The translations under genes were made by a program, and so were the position numbers. A stretch of DNA of 64,000 nucleotides from Rhodococcus spongiicola. GTDB taxonomy: Bacteria > Actinomycetota > Actinomycetes > Mycobacteriales > Mycobacteriaceae. Shown here in pieces: positions 18,140 to 25,435 of the stretch (positions within the stretch are counted from its first letter, which is position 1; the number at the start of each line of letters is the position of its first letter). The DNA is taken from NCBI RefSeq assembly GCF_004011835.1, contig NZ_RKLN01000001.1, forward strand, positions 186,001 through 250,000, in the 5' to 3' direction. Under the pieces are notes generated by a model, which saw only the letters and a program-made list of their open reading frames with translations, made no database searches and was not told where the DNA came from.

Positions 18140-18997
18140 TCAGGTACGTAGGTTCCGAGGATGGTGGGTCTCGACGAATACGAGGAATCGCTGCAGCCAC
18201 TCGTCGTCGGCGTCCTCGTGAGAGAAGTGGCCGGCACCGTCGAAGACGGTCAACTCACTGTTGGGGAGGAGGTCATGCAAGCGCTCGGCGTTGGAGGTTC
18301 GGACGAACTGGTCGTGGGCGCCCCAGGTGATCAGCACGGGAATGCTGACGGATGGCAAGCGCTTCTCGAGCACAGGCAGCTCCGCCGCGTACGAGCCGAG
18401 GAAGTCGAACGCGTTGCGGTGCTTCTCGGGGTCGAAGCAGATCGTTCGGTACTCCTCGACTGCGTCGGCTGATGGCGTGAAGTGGTGGTAGCCTGCCGCG
18501 GTCGCCGCGTTGAAGTTCTGCTTCATCAACATTCGTCGCATTGGCGGGCGAGATCCGAACCATCGGACCAATCGTGATCGGGTCGCCGCTTTCAGGGCCG
18601 GGCCGAAATCAGACGGCCAGGTGCCGGGGCCGTCGTAGATGTTCAACCCGAGGAGCCGTTCGGGTCGGCTCGATGCAAGCCACAGTGAGACCGGGACGCC
18701 AATGTCGGGCCCGATCAGGAAGATCTGGTCGATCCCATTAACGTCCAGCAGCTTCAACAGAACATCGGACTGGGCGGAGGGTCGCATGACCGAACCCGAC
18801 CCGGTCGACCTACCGAAGCCCGGCAGGTCGACAGCCAGAAGGTCGACATTGTCGGCTAGTCGCTCCCAGAGGGATTCCCAGCAGCGGATGGACTGGGGGA
18901 AAGCGTTGGTCATCACGACCGTCGGCCGATCACCGTTGTGAACCCGGGCGATTCTGAGGTCCTGGCCGTCAACGGTCTGTCGTTCGAATCGCATCAT
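18140..18997 (-). CDS. alpha/beta hydrolase with Asp nucleophile (epoxide hydrolase / haloalkane dehalogenase type)
   Basis: A 285-residue alpha/beta-hydrolase fold protein. The oxyanion region is TNAFPQSIRCW and the strand-5 nucleophile elbow reads IGPDIGVP, so the nucleophile is Asp (G-x-D-x-G) rather than Ser. The acid is probably Asp in WGAHDQFV and the base His in GAGHFSHED. An Asp nucleophile is the mark of epoxide hydrolases and haloalkane dehalogenases, which form an alkyl-enzyme ester. The HGxP motif of classical epoxide hydrolases is altered to TNAFP. Soluble, no signal peptide. Substrate unknown; no partner enzyme beside it. Confidence 0.82.
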   Translation of the reverse strand: MMRFERQTVDGQDLRIARVHNGDRPTVVMTNAFPQSIRCWESLWERLADNVDLLAVDLPGFGRSTGSGSVMRPSAQSDVLLKLLDVNGIDQIFLIGPDIGVPVSLWLASSRPERLLGLNIYDGPGTWPSDFGPALKAATRSRLVRWFGSRPPMRRMLMKQNFNAATAAGYHHFTPSADAVEEYRTICFDPEKHRNAFDFLGSYAAELPVLEKRLPSVSIPVLITWGAHDQFVRTSNAERLHDLLPNSELTVFDGAGHFSHEDADDEWLQRFLVFVETHHPRNLRT

Positions 18998-19205
18998 GTG
19001 GTGGTCCTAACAGGCGAGGTGGGTAGTGTCGATGTTCCTCGCATTCCGAACTCGGATCGCCAAGGGGCGCTCCTCTGTAGGTTGGGTACAACTCTATCGA
19101 GATGCAGCTCCCTCGAGCACGAATTCTTCCCGTCACTGAATTGGACATACTCAGCGCTCACGAAAGCTTCACTCACACGCTGAGATCGGGGCAGGGGACC
19201 ACCCG

Positions 19206-19257
19206 TAGATGGCTATGGCTCGTTCCGATCGAAGCCGGAACGAGCCATAGCCATCTA
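19206..19257. terminator. perfect 22-bp inverted repeat, probable terminator of the RNHCP genes
   Basis: Arms 19206-19227 and 19236-19257 are perfectly complementary around an 8-base loop. It lies 29 bp beyond the stop of the minus-strand gene at 19286. It is unusually long and error-free but lacks a T-run on either side, so a role as RNA-processing or protein-binding site is not excluded. Confidence 0.6.
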
Positions 19258-19285
19258 GTCCCTCGGCATGTGGCAGCGCTCTAGA

Positions 19286-19717
19286 TCACAACGAGACCAG
19301 CATGCGACGGGCGATGTTGTTGTCTCTCAGCGGTCTTAGCGCCAGCCGAGCTAGAACCAATGCATTGTCGTCGCCGGCAATACGGTTCGCGCTGAGCTCA
19401 CTGCAAGACAAGCACTGATGGATGATCGTCCATTCGCCAGCGTCTCGGACCGAAATGCCCATTGCCTCCATGCGGCCATGACAAGAAGCTGCCCGGTCAC
19501 CTGGGACGTGGCGGTCAACATGCAGGCTGGTCAGGCAGTTCGGACAGTGATTACGGTGCCTGGTGCCTGGCGCATCCACGGACACGTCGAGCCGGCAGCC
19601 GACACACCGGAAGTCGTTTGCTCGGTGCCTACCCTGGCTGTGCAGGACATCCTTGTGCCGCTGAGGCCGTCGTTTGGCCTGCATGCGGGCGCGTGGATTC
19701 TTGTTGCGTTTCGACAC
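19286..19717 (-). CDS. RNHCP domain protein (zinc ribbon-like)
   Basis: A 143-residue basic protein. After a Lys/Arg-rich tail (1-32) come FRCVGC, the family box RNHCPNC (about 56-62), SCHGRMEAMG and IIHQCLSCSELSANRIAGDD. The CxxC, HCPxC, CHG and CxxC residues look like two zinc sites. These strings define the RNHCP family, small proteins of unclear role, often thought of as RNA- or ribosome-associated because of their basic tails and zinc knuckles. It is the second of a tandem pair, 23 bp after the related gene upstream, and ends before a 22-bp hairpin. Confidence 0.85.
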   Translation of the reverse strand: MSKRNKNPRARMQAKRRPQRHKDVLHSQGRHRANDFRCVGCRLDVSVDAPGTRHRNHCPNCLTSLHVDRHVPGDRAASCHGRMEAMGISVRDAGEWTIIHQCLSCSELSANRIAGDDNALVLARLALRPLRDNNIARRMLVSL

Positions 19718-19740
19718 GACGTCATCTCCTTCCTGATCTT

Positions 19741-20121
19741 TCAGAGGCCGCCGAATGATTCGAGCGGAAACGGTGGCTGTGCCAGCGGCCGTACCGCCGT
19801 ACGCATCAAGATGAGCTGATTGTCATCGGCACAGATGTGGTTCGAGGTCAGTTCATCGCAACGCATACACCGATGGATGACCATCCACTCGTCGGTGCGG
19901 TGCATGGCGACGGCGATGGGTGCCATGCGGCCGTGGCAGTCGCTTGCGCCGCCCTCGACGTGGTCGAGAACATGCTGGGAGTGCAGGCATGAAGGACAGT
20001 GGTTTCGCCGCACGCCATCTCTCGCGACGGTTGACACGGTCAGTCCGCACCATGTGCAGGTGAACGTACTGATCTTCAGGGCGTTGTTAGATGCGCTCGA
20101 ACGAGATTTGTTGCTGGACAC
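19741..20121 (-). CDS. RNHCP domain protein (zinc ribbon-like)
   Basis: A 126-residue paralogue of the gene directly downstream. It keeps the same order of motifs: FTCTWCGL, RRNHCPSCLHSQHV, DCHGRMAPIAVAM, MVIHRCMRCDELTSNHICADDN. The N-terminal tail is Ser/Lys-rich and differs from its neighbour, while the zinc-site residues are all kept. That points to two working, diverging copies rather than one decaying duplicate. The pair is probably one transcript starting above 20121. Confidence 0.85.
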   Translation of the reverse strand: MSSNKSRSSASNNALKISTFTCTWCGLTVSTVARDGVRRNHCPSCLHSQHVLDHVEGGASDCHGRMAPIAVAMHRTDEWMVIHRCMRCDELTSNHICADDNQLILMRTAVRPLAQPPFPLESFGGL

Positions 20122-20731
20122 CCGAGGTGCTCCTTGCTACGAGGTCTGTGATGACAGCAAGAGCGGGCCGAGTGGCCTCGACTGAATAGCCACCCAGTAG
20201 GCCGCAAGAAGGCGGCGATACAAGGGTGTGGCTGAATCAGGGCACCGGGTACAGCACGTCCTGGCACGGTCCCCGAAGAGGACTGTGCCCTATTTCAAAC
20301 GGCTGGTTAGCCGATGCAGCGAGGCGCACTCGGCGCGGGCTGGGGCATAAAAGCTCGTTTCTTGGGCGTGGCAGGCCCGGAGGAGGTCTGTGGTAGCTGC
20401 GCGAACGTATCAACAGGCTCGTTGTGCTGCAAGCGAATATTGTGCTCATCGGGACGTGTGCGCCTTGCAGTGGCGACGTCGACCGGGAGTGCTCCACCCT
20501 CACTATCGAACGACAGTGCGTCACCGCCGAGCAACATGATGAGCATCGAGCGCGCGCATCCCATCACCGATAGAGACGACGACACCTATCGGACGAGCAG
20601 GAAACCTTCTACGGTGTTGCGCTCTTCAACACAGGCGAGCAGAACACCTGTGATCTCAACAATGCGGCGTTGCCGGATGCGTTGGTCCGGGAACCTGTGA
20701 GTGGGCCGGCGAGAGCGACTCTAATCGGTGA
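20122..20731. other. spacer between RNHCP genes and small secreted-protein pseudogene
   Basis: About 610 bp without a convincing gene. A minus-strand frame at 20307-20585 would give 92 residues with GGDALSFDSEGGALPVDVAT, but it has no recognisable family and an atypical Pro/Arg-rich end. The RNHCP promoter must lie near 20125-20250, reading leftwards. Confidence 0.35.
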
Positions 20732-20875
20732 ACGTTCCGGGTAGTCAGACAGCGGAGCTCGTTCCTGCCGACGCCGGTCACATCCCAGGGATCGAATCGA
20801 ACCCTCCACGGCCCGAAGGGAACCGGGTAGCGTGCATGATCTGAAAGATCAACAACACAGGAACTTGGGGGTCTA
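20732..20875 (+). repeat. conserved leader, copy A
   Basis: This 144-bp segment matches 23378-23522 with few changes up to the GTG start of each small secreted-protein gene. Shared strings include TTCCGGGTAGTCAGACAGCG, CACATCCCAGGGATCGAATC and GCCCGAAGGGAACCGGGTA. It probably contains the common promoter; TAGCGT here and TAACGT in copy B fit a -10 (TANNNT) about 40 bp before the start. A long conserved 5' leader could also be a regulatory RNA element. Confidence 0.65.
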
Positions 20876-21145
20876 GTGAGCAAGACCAGCACCATCGTCA
20901 AGTGCATCGCGGGCGCATGCTTCGCCCTCGCCGCAGGCACCGCAATCGCCGCACCCGGCGTCGCCGCTGCAGAAACAGATACGGCCTAGGGGGAGATTTT
21001 CGCCTACACGAGCTCCGAACAGGTCGCCCCACTCAGCGTCGCCGTCCTGCACCTTCTGGTGGGCGAAGAGGGGCTCGAAAGGCTCAATAACGCATCTATC
21101 AACTTGTCCGTTACCGTGCTTTGGCCGGGTTCCTGCTGCCCCTGA
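20876..21145 (+). pseudogene. small secreted protein, copy A, interrupted by an amber codon
   Basis: A GTG start with GGGGG before it opens a frame for MSKTSTIVKCIAGACFALAA and APGVAAAETDTA. An in-frame TAG follows at 20987-20989 (codon 38), after which the same frame continues for 51 more codons through IFAYTSSEQVAPLSVAVLHL to a TGA at 21143. The continuation ends in PGSCCP, echoing the Cys-Cys near the end of copy B (23523-23774). So this is the same small secreted protein family, inactivated by a single nonsense change just after the signal peptide. An IS5-type remnant starts a few bases beyond the stop. Confidence 0.75.
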
Positions 21146-21148
21146 CGC

Positions 21149-21586
21149 TTAGAGCGTGTGCCATGTGGGGCGCTTCTTGAAGCAGGTCAGGGCGGCGGCG
21201 AGGTGGAGGAATCCGGCGAAGTGTTCGGCGCAGCGTTCGTAGCGGATGGTCAGGGGCGGTAGCCGGTGAGCCAGGCGATGGTGCGTTCGATCTTCCGGCA
21301 CTGCCGAGCCGGTCGAGTACTTCGCGATGGAGTGCGTCGAACACCCCGGCCGCCCCCAGCCGGTGAACCGTCGGTGCGCGGTCGGGACCGTGACCCCGAA
21401 CGTGGGCGGCAGGTGCCGCCGTTCGCAGTCGGTGGTGAGCACGTACACGATCGCAGTGAACACCGCCCGATCGTCCACCGGTGCGCTACCAGCTCCCTGC
21501 GGGCGGGCAGGGAACGGCGGAATCAGCGGTTCGGCAATCTCCCACAACGCATCCGGCACCAACCGCAGTGATAACTCATCTACCAC
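21149..21586 (-). pseudogene. IS5-family transposase, internally deleted and frameshifted
   Basis: The N-terminal part reads LVPDALWEIAEPLIPPFPAR, DDRAVFTAIVYVLTTDC and LPPTFGVTVPTAHRRFTGW, the usual head of an IS5 (IS427-type) transposase. The C-terminal part reads PLTIRYERCAEHFAGFLHLA then ALTCFKKRP, its usual tail. The middle, with the catalytic DDE residues, is missing, and a shift puts FDALHREVLDRLGSAG in another frame. About 145 codons remain of some 270, so it cannot be active. Its stop codon (TAA, complement of 21149-21151) is formed by the target-site duplication. Confidence 0.85.
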
Positions 21587-21634
21587 GCATCACATGTTGC
21601 ACCACACCACACCCCACCCACATGAGACACACCC
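21153..21634. mobile_element. IS5-type insertion sequence remnant with ends and target duplication
   Basis: Left end AGCGTGTGCCATGTGGG and right end (complement) GGGTGTGTCTCATGTGGG form imperfect terminal inverted repeats. TTAG occurs directly outside both (21149-21152 and 21635-21638), a target duplication of the kind IS427-group IS5 elements leave. The element is only 482 bp because of the internal deletion in its transposase. It inserted 4 bp behind the stop of the small secreted-protein pseudogene, cutting it from its terminator region. Confidence 0.7.
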
Positions 21635-21638
21635 TTAG

Positions 21639-21939
21639 TCCCGGGACGATCTTCATTCAGAAGAACTGGAACCAACAACGGTCGACTGACAACAGCCTCA
21701 ACGTTGGGCCTACTCGTGGAATCAGTACACCCTAGTACGGACCAGTAGGTCTCCAAATCGCTTGTGGCGCACACACTCCGGCCCACAGGACTTCACTGGC
21801 CCCTGCCCGGCAAGCTCTGCCCGCTCGGTATGGACAACCCCGCCCATGCCGAGTAGACCTACATGCGGAGTTCTCCGGAGAGTGGAAACGCACGACGGAG
21901 ATCTGGAGACAACTTCATACGGACCACAAGGAGCAACCT
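21639..21939 (+). other. upstream region of GH16 gene
   Basis: 300 bp with no gene. A weak 8-bp inverted repeat (GTAGGTCT at 21745 and AGACCTAC at 21855) is present. The ribosome binding site AAGGAG sits at about 21928, 7 bases before the GH16 start. The promoter is not recognisable by eye. Confidence 0.45.
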
Positions 21940-22884
21940 ATGTCTAGATCTTTGCGAATCTTCACCCCGCGCGGCTTGCGTTCCGGTCGGCGATCGCCTT
22001 CGGTTGTCATCTCGACTCTCGGCTCTGCCGCCGTCGTTGCTCTGACGACGGTGAGCGTTGCGGGGTTCACAGGTGTGCCGGTCGCGCTCGCCGATCAGGC
22101 GCCATCAGGAACGGTGATTTTCGAAGACAACTTCGAGGGTCCAGCCGGCGCACCGGTCGATACATCCAAGTGGAAGTACGACCCAGGCTTGGGTGAGAAC
22201 AACGAGCTGCAGGAGTACACCGCCGGTACGGACAACATCTCGCTCGACGGCAACGGACACCTACAGATCACAGCCAAGATGAAAGATGGCACCGATCTCA
22301 GCGATCCCCAGGTCGGCGATTTCACGTCGGGACGAATCAACACCTCGGACTCGTTCAACCCGACGTACGGCCACTTCGAGGCGCGGATCAAACTTCCTAT
22401 CGGACAGGGCATCTGGCCCGCGTTCTGGATGTTGGGTAGCGACTTCCCAGAAGTCGGGTGGCCACAGAGCGGCGAGATTGACGCCATGGAGTACAAGGGC
22501 AGCGAACCGGACACAGTACACGGCACGATCCACGGCCCCGGATACGCGGGAGACCAAGGCCCCACCACTAGTTTCACCCTTCCAGACGGTCAGAATCTCT
22601 CCGACGACTTTCATATTTATGCTGTCGACTGGTCCCCGAACCTGATCACCTGGACACTGGACGGCCAACAGTACGCAAGCCGGACACCGCTGGACATCGG
22701 AGTGGGAAACCAGTGGGTCTTCGACCATCCGTTCTTCATGATTCTCAATGTCGCTGTCGGCGGGAACTTCTCCGGAAACCCCGACCCCACCACTTCATTC
22801 CCCCAAACGATGTTGGTGGATTATGTGCGCGTCACAAGTAACACCCCTGGGTGGGCCGGAAGCCTCACGCCACAAGCTAGATGA
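21940..22884 (+). CDS. secreted GH16 endo-beta-glucanase
   Basis: A 314-residue exported enzyme. A long signal peptide (Arg-rich n-region to about residue 30, core VVALTTVSVAGFTGVPVALA, cleavage near ALADQ) precedes a GH16 beta-jelly-roll. The catalytic motif is GEIDAMEY (E-I-D-x-x-E, nucleophile and acid/base Glu). Substrate-cleft strings include GIWPAFWMLGSDFPE before it and DWSPNLITWTLDGQ after it. This fits endo-1,3-beta-glucanase/laminarinase-type members acting on algal, plant or fungal glucan outside the cell. It lies inside a patch of repeats, IS debris and duplicated small genes, so recent acquisition is likely. AAGGAG precedes the start. Confidence 0.9.
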   Translation: MSRSLRIFTPRGLRSGRRSPSVVISTLGSAAVVALTTVSVAGFTGVPVALADQAPSGTVIFEDNFEGPAGAPVDTSKWKYDPGLGENNELQEYTAGTDNISLDGNGHLQITAKMKDGTDLSDPQVGDFTSGRINTSDSFNPTYGHFEARIKLPIGQGIWPAFWMLGSDFPEVGWPQSGEIDAMEYKGSEPDTVHGTIHGPGYAGDQGPTTSFTLPDGQNLSDDFHIYAVDWSPNLITWTLDGQQYASRTPLDIGVGNQWVFDHPFFMILNVAVGGNFSGNPDPTTSFPQTMLVDYVRVTSNTPGWAGSLTPQAR

Positions 22885-22896
22885 CCACTTCGGTTC

Positions 22897-22925
22897 CGTG
22901 CCCCGATGTCCAGCATCGGGGCACG
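22897..22925 (+). terminator. hairpin after GH16 gene
   Basis: Arms CGTGCCCCGATG and CATCGGGGCACG (12 bp, perfect) around a 5-base loop, 12 bp after the GH16 stop. No strong T-run follows, but position and stability fit a transcription terminator. Confidence 0.7.
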
Positions 22926-23097
22926 AATAATGTCCAAGCTTCATCTCGATATCAACGCCGGACGATGCACCCTCTGTCTCAACTCCGTTGTAGAGCAATG
23001 TTATTACCGAGTTGACACTCGGATGGACCGAACACACAACTGCACGGATGTTCGACATCTCACGCACGGTCGTCTTAGTGGACGGTCGCTGGATGGT

Positions 23098-23137
23098 GTG
23101 AACTCTACTCCGGGACAATCCCGGCCGAGAGTTTCAC
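23098..23137 (+). repeat. orphan copy of the small-gene terminator hairpin
   Basis: This hairpin (core CCGGGA-CAA-TCCCGG, outer GTGAACTCT with AGAGTTTCAC) and the following bases to about 23205 (GCGACCTCACCGACGATG) resemble 23793-23890 behind small gene copy B. No small gene precedes it now. It may be the tail once belonging to copy A, separated when the IS and GH16 segment arrived. Confidence 0.6.
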
Positions 23138-23279
23138 ATCGGTCGCCCACTACGTCGCCAGGCGACCTCACCGACGATGGCTCGGCCCGATGCGAATTTC
23201 TGGAACGCGTCGCCGAGCACTCCGCCACCCGATCGCCCGACGGTGCGTCATGATCCACGAGGAACCGATCGTCGACAGC

Positions 23280-23360
23280 CGAAGCCGGACGCTGGTACCT
23301 GCGCATGCACGACACCTGCCACACCGTCGCCACGCTGATACTCGACCGTCGAGAGCAAGC
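23280..23360 (+). pseudogene. possible tyrosine recombinase scrap
   Basis: A short frame reads EAGRWYLRMHDTCHTVATLI. The spacing H-D-x-x-H-T-x-A-T-L resembles the second active-site box of phage-type integrases (HDLRHTxATL), with the catalytic Arg changed to Cys. Nothing else of an integrase is visible, so this is a tentative relic. Confidence 0.3.
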
Positions 23361-23377
23361 CAATGAAGATTCGGCGG

Positions 23378-23522
23378 ACGTTCCGGGTAGTCAGACAGCG
23401 GAGCTCGTTCCCGCCGATGCCGGCCACATCCCAGGGATCGAATCGAAACCTTTACGGCCCGAAGGGAACCGGGTAACGTGCACGATCGGCAAGATCAACA
23501 ACACAGAAAACTGGGGGGTCTA
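23378..23522 (+). repeat. conserved leader, copy B
   Basis: The 145-bp counterpart of 20732-20875, running straight into the GTG start of the intact small gene. Differences are mostly single bases; the strings around TAACGT and the GGGGGG ribosome binding site are kept. Likely promoter plus untranslated leader. Confidence 0.65.
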
Positions 23523-23774
23523 GTGAGCAAGACCAGCACCATCGTCAAGCGCATCGCGGGCGCAAGCATCGCCCTCGCTGCAGCCACCGCAATCGCCGCG
23601 CCCGGCATTGCCGCTGCAGAAACTGATGTCTTGGCTGCACCTACGACCTCGGTCGAGACGTCATCCGAACTGCGCGATGCAATTATCGAGGCACTGGATG
23701 ATGCTCTTATGGGATCACTCTTCGGAATCTCGGAGCGAGGGTTCTGCTGTCTCCCTCCCCCTGACGCGCAGTAG
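23523..23774 (+). CDS. small secreted protein, copy B (unknown function)
   Basis: An 83-residue protein from a GTG start with GGGGGG five bases before it. The signal peptide SKTSTIVKRIAGASIALAAA ends near GIAAAETD, leaving a mature chain of about 50 residues with TSSELRDAIIEALDDALMGS and a C-terminal GFCCLPPPDAQ. The adjacent Cys pair is shared with the amber-interrupted copy at 20876-21145, while the rest of the mature part is free to vary. It belongs to no family I know. Size, export and Cys-Cys could suit a surface peptide, toxin or envelope ligand, but none is shown. A strong terminator follows at 23793. Confidence 0.65.
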   Translation: MSKTSTIVKRIAGASIALAAATAIAAPGIAAAETDVLAAPTTSVETSSELRDAIIEALDDALMGSLFGISERGFCCLPPPDAQ

Positions 23775-23792
23775 ATCGTCGACAGCTGATGT

Positions 23793-23829
23793 GAAGCGCT
23801 CGGCCGGGACAATCCCGGCCGAGCGTTTC
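23793..23829 (+). terminator. rho-independent terminator of small secreted-protein gene
   Basis: A 17-pair stem (one G-T) around CAA, built on CGGCCGGGA / TCCCGGCCG and ending in GTTTC, 18 bp after the stop of the gene at 23523. The related hairpin at 23098 has different but still paired bases in its outer arm, which supports a selected RNA structure. Confidence 0.8.
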
Positions 23830-24024
23830 GCATCCATCACCCGTTACGTTGCCGTGCGACCTCACCGACGATGCTCGGCTCAGCAGGAACTGGCTCGACA
23901 TGAACTCGCTTGACAGGAAAGAACGCAACCCACCGAGTGCCCTGTCCAGGGACGACCCGGCCCACACGCCCGGAATGCCACAGATCACAATGTGGACGAC
24001 CCGTCATCTGGAAAGGAACCAGCA

Positions 24025-25308
24025 GTGCCTGATACGACACCCATCCCCACACACTGGTACAACATCGTCGCGGACCTGCCGGTCGCCCCGCCGCCTCACC
24101 TGCACCCGGGCACAAGGGAACCTGTCACCGCCGAAGATCTGGCTCCACTCTTCCCGAGCGCCCTCATCGAGCAGGAACTCACCACCGAGCAGTACGTCGA
24201 GATCCCCGAGCCAATCCGTGAGGCATACCGGACATGGCGGCCCGCACCGCTGATCCGGGCGCGCGAGTTCGAGAAGGCCCTCGGTACCCCGGCCCGGATC
24301 TACGTCAAGTACGAGGGTGTCAGTCCGGTCGGCAGCCACAAGACCAACACCGCGGTCGCGCAGGCGTACTACAACGCCGAGGACGGCGTTAAGAAGGTAA
24401 CCACCGAGACCGGCGCCGGCCAGTGGGGGAGCGCGCTGTCGTTCGCGTGCGCCAAGTTCGGCATCGCACTCGAGGTGTGGCAGGTGCGCGCGTCGTACGA
24501 GTCGAAGCCCTACCGTCGACACCTGATGGAGACCTACGGCGGCACCGTACGGCCGAGCCCGTCCGAGCTGACCGAGTCGGGCCGGAAGATGCTGGCCGAG
24601 TTCCCCGACACACCAGGATCGCTGGGCATGGCGGTCACCGAGGCCGTCGAGGTCGCCGCAAACGATCCCGACGCACGGTACGCGCTGGGCAGCGTCCTCA
24701 ACCACGTGGTGTTGCACCAGACGGTGATCGGCCTCGAGGCCGTCGAACAGTTGCGGGGCGCCGGCGAGGCCAACGCCGACGTCGTGTTCGGTTGCGCCGG
24801 TGGTGGTTCCAACCTTGCCGGCCTGGCGTTCCCGTTCATCCGAGAGGTGCTGCACGGCAAGGCGCAGACCCGGATCGTCGCCGCCGAACCGGCCGCATGC
24901 CCGTCGATCACGCAGGGCGAGTACCGCTACGACCACGGTGACGTCGCCGGCCTGACGCCGCTACTGAAGATGCACACCCTCGGCCAGGAGTTCGTGCCGG
25001 ATCCGATCCATGCGGGCGGTCTGCGCTACCACGGCATGGCGCCGCTGCTCAGCCACACCGTCGACCTCGGCTACGTCACCGGCCAGGCCATAGATCAGAC
25101 CGACTCCTTCGCCGCAGGTGTGCTGTTCGCGCGCACGCAGGGCATCGTCCCGGCGCCGGAGTCGGCGCACGCGATCGCGGCGGCCGCCGAGTACGCCCGC
25201 GGGCTGACCGAGCCCGAGGTCCTCGTGATCGGCCTCTCCGGCCACGGGATGCTGGACCTCCCCGCCTACCAGGCTCACATCGACGGGGACCTGATCTCGA
25301 CGACCTGA
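24025..25308 (+). CDS. TrpB-like pyridoxal-phosphate enzyme (TrpB2 type)
   Basis: A 427-residue PLP enzyme. The GTG at 24025 has AAGGA 7 bases before it and fits the family start better than the ATG at 23992. The PLP lysine is in GSHKTNTA (about residue 106), the Gly-rich phosphate loop is [12 protein letters not shown], and ETGAGQWG is the tryptophan-synthase-beta loop. The long N-terminal arm ([14 protein letters not shown]) and about 430 residues mark the TrpB2 group. That group makes tryptophan from indole and serine, usually without a TrpA partner. No other trp gene is nearby, which also suits TrpB2, so it may salvage indole or act on another substrate. Confidence 0.88.
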   Translation: MPDTTPIPTHWYNIVADLPVAPPPHLHPGTREPVTAEDLAPLFPSALIEQELTTEQYVEIPEPIREAYRTWRPAPLIRAREFEKALGTPARIYVKYEGVSPVGSHKTNTAVAQAYYNAEDGVKKVTTETGAGQWGSALSFACAKFGIALEVWQVRASYESKPYRRHLMETYGGTVRPSPSELTESGRKMLAEFPDTPGSLGMAVTEAVEVAANDPDARYALGSVLNHVVLHQTVIGLEAVEQLRGAGEANADVVFGCAGGGSNLAGLAFPFIREVLHGKAQTRIVAAEPAACPSITQGEYRYDHGDVAGLTPLLKMHTLGQEFVPDPIHAGGLRYHGMAPLLSHTVDLGYVTGQAIDQTDSFAAGVLFARTQGIVPAPESAHAIAAAAEYARGLTEPEVLVIGLSGHGMLDLPAYQAHIDGDLISTT

Positions 25309-25367
25309 CTGCGCAACGACCTAGCTGCTCAGAGGCTCCGCCGCCGCAATCGATCGATCGGGGTGAT

Positions 25368-25390
25368 CCCGGCACCCGTCCGGTGCCGGG
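25368..25390. terminator. short GC-rich hairpin
   Basis: CCCGGCACC and GGTGCCGGG pair around CGTCC, 60 bp after the TrpB2 gene and before the phosphoribosyltransferase gene. Probable terminator; no T-run. Confidence 0.5.
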
Positions 25391-25435
25391 TACTCGGGCG
25401 TATCGTCGGAGGAGAGAGCGAAACGGAGCACGCGC

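Noticed and set aside
20987-20989. In-frame TAG considered as a recoded pyrrolysine codon
   Set aside because: No pyl genes are in view and this lineage is not known to use pyrrolysine; a nonsense mutation is the simpler reading.
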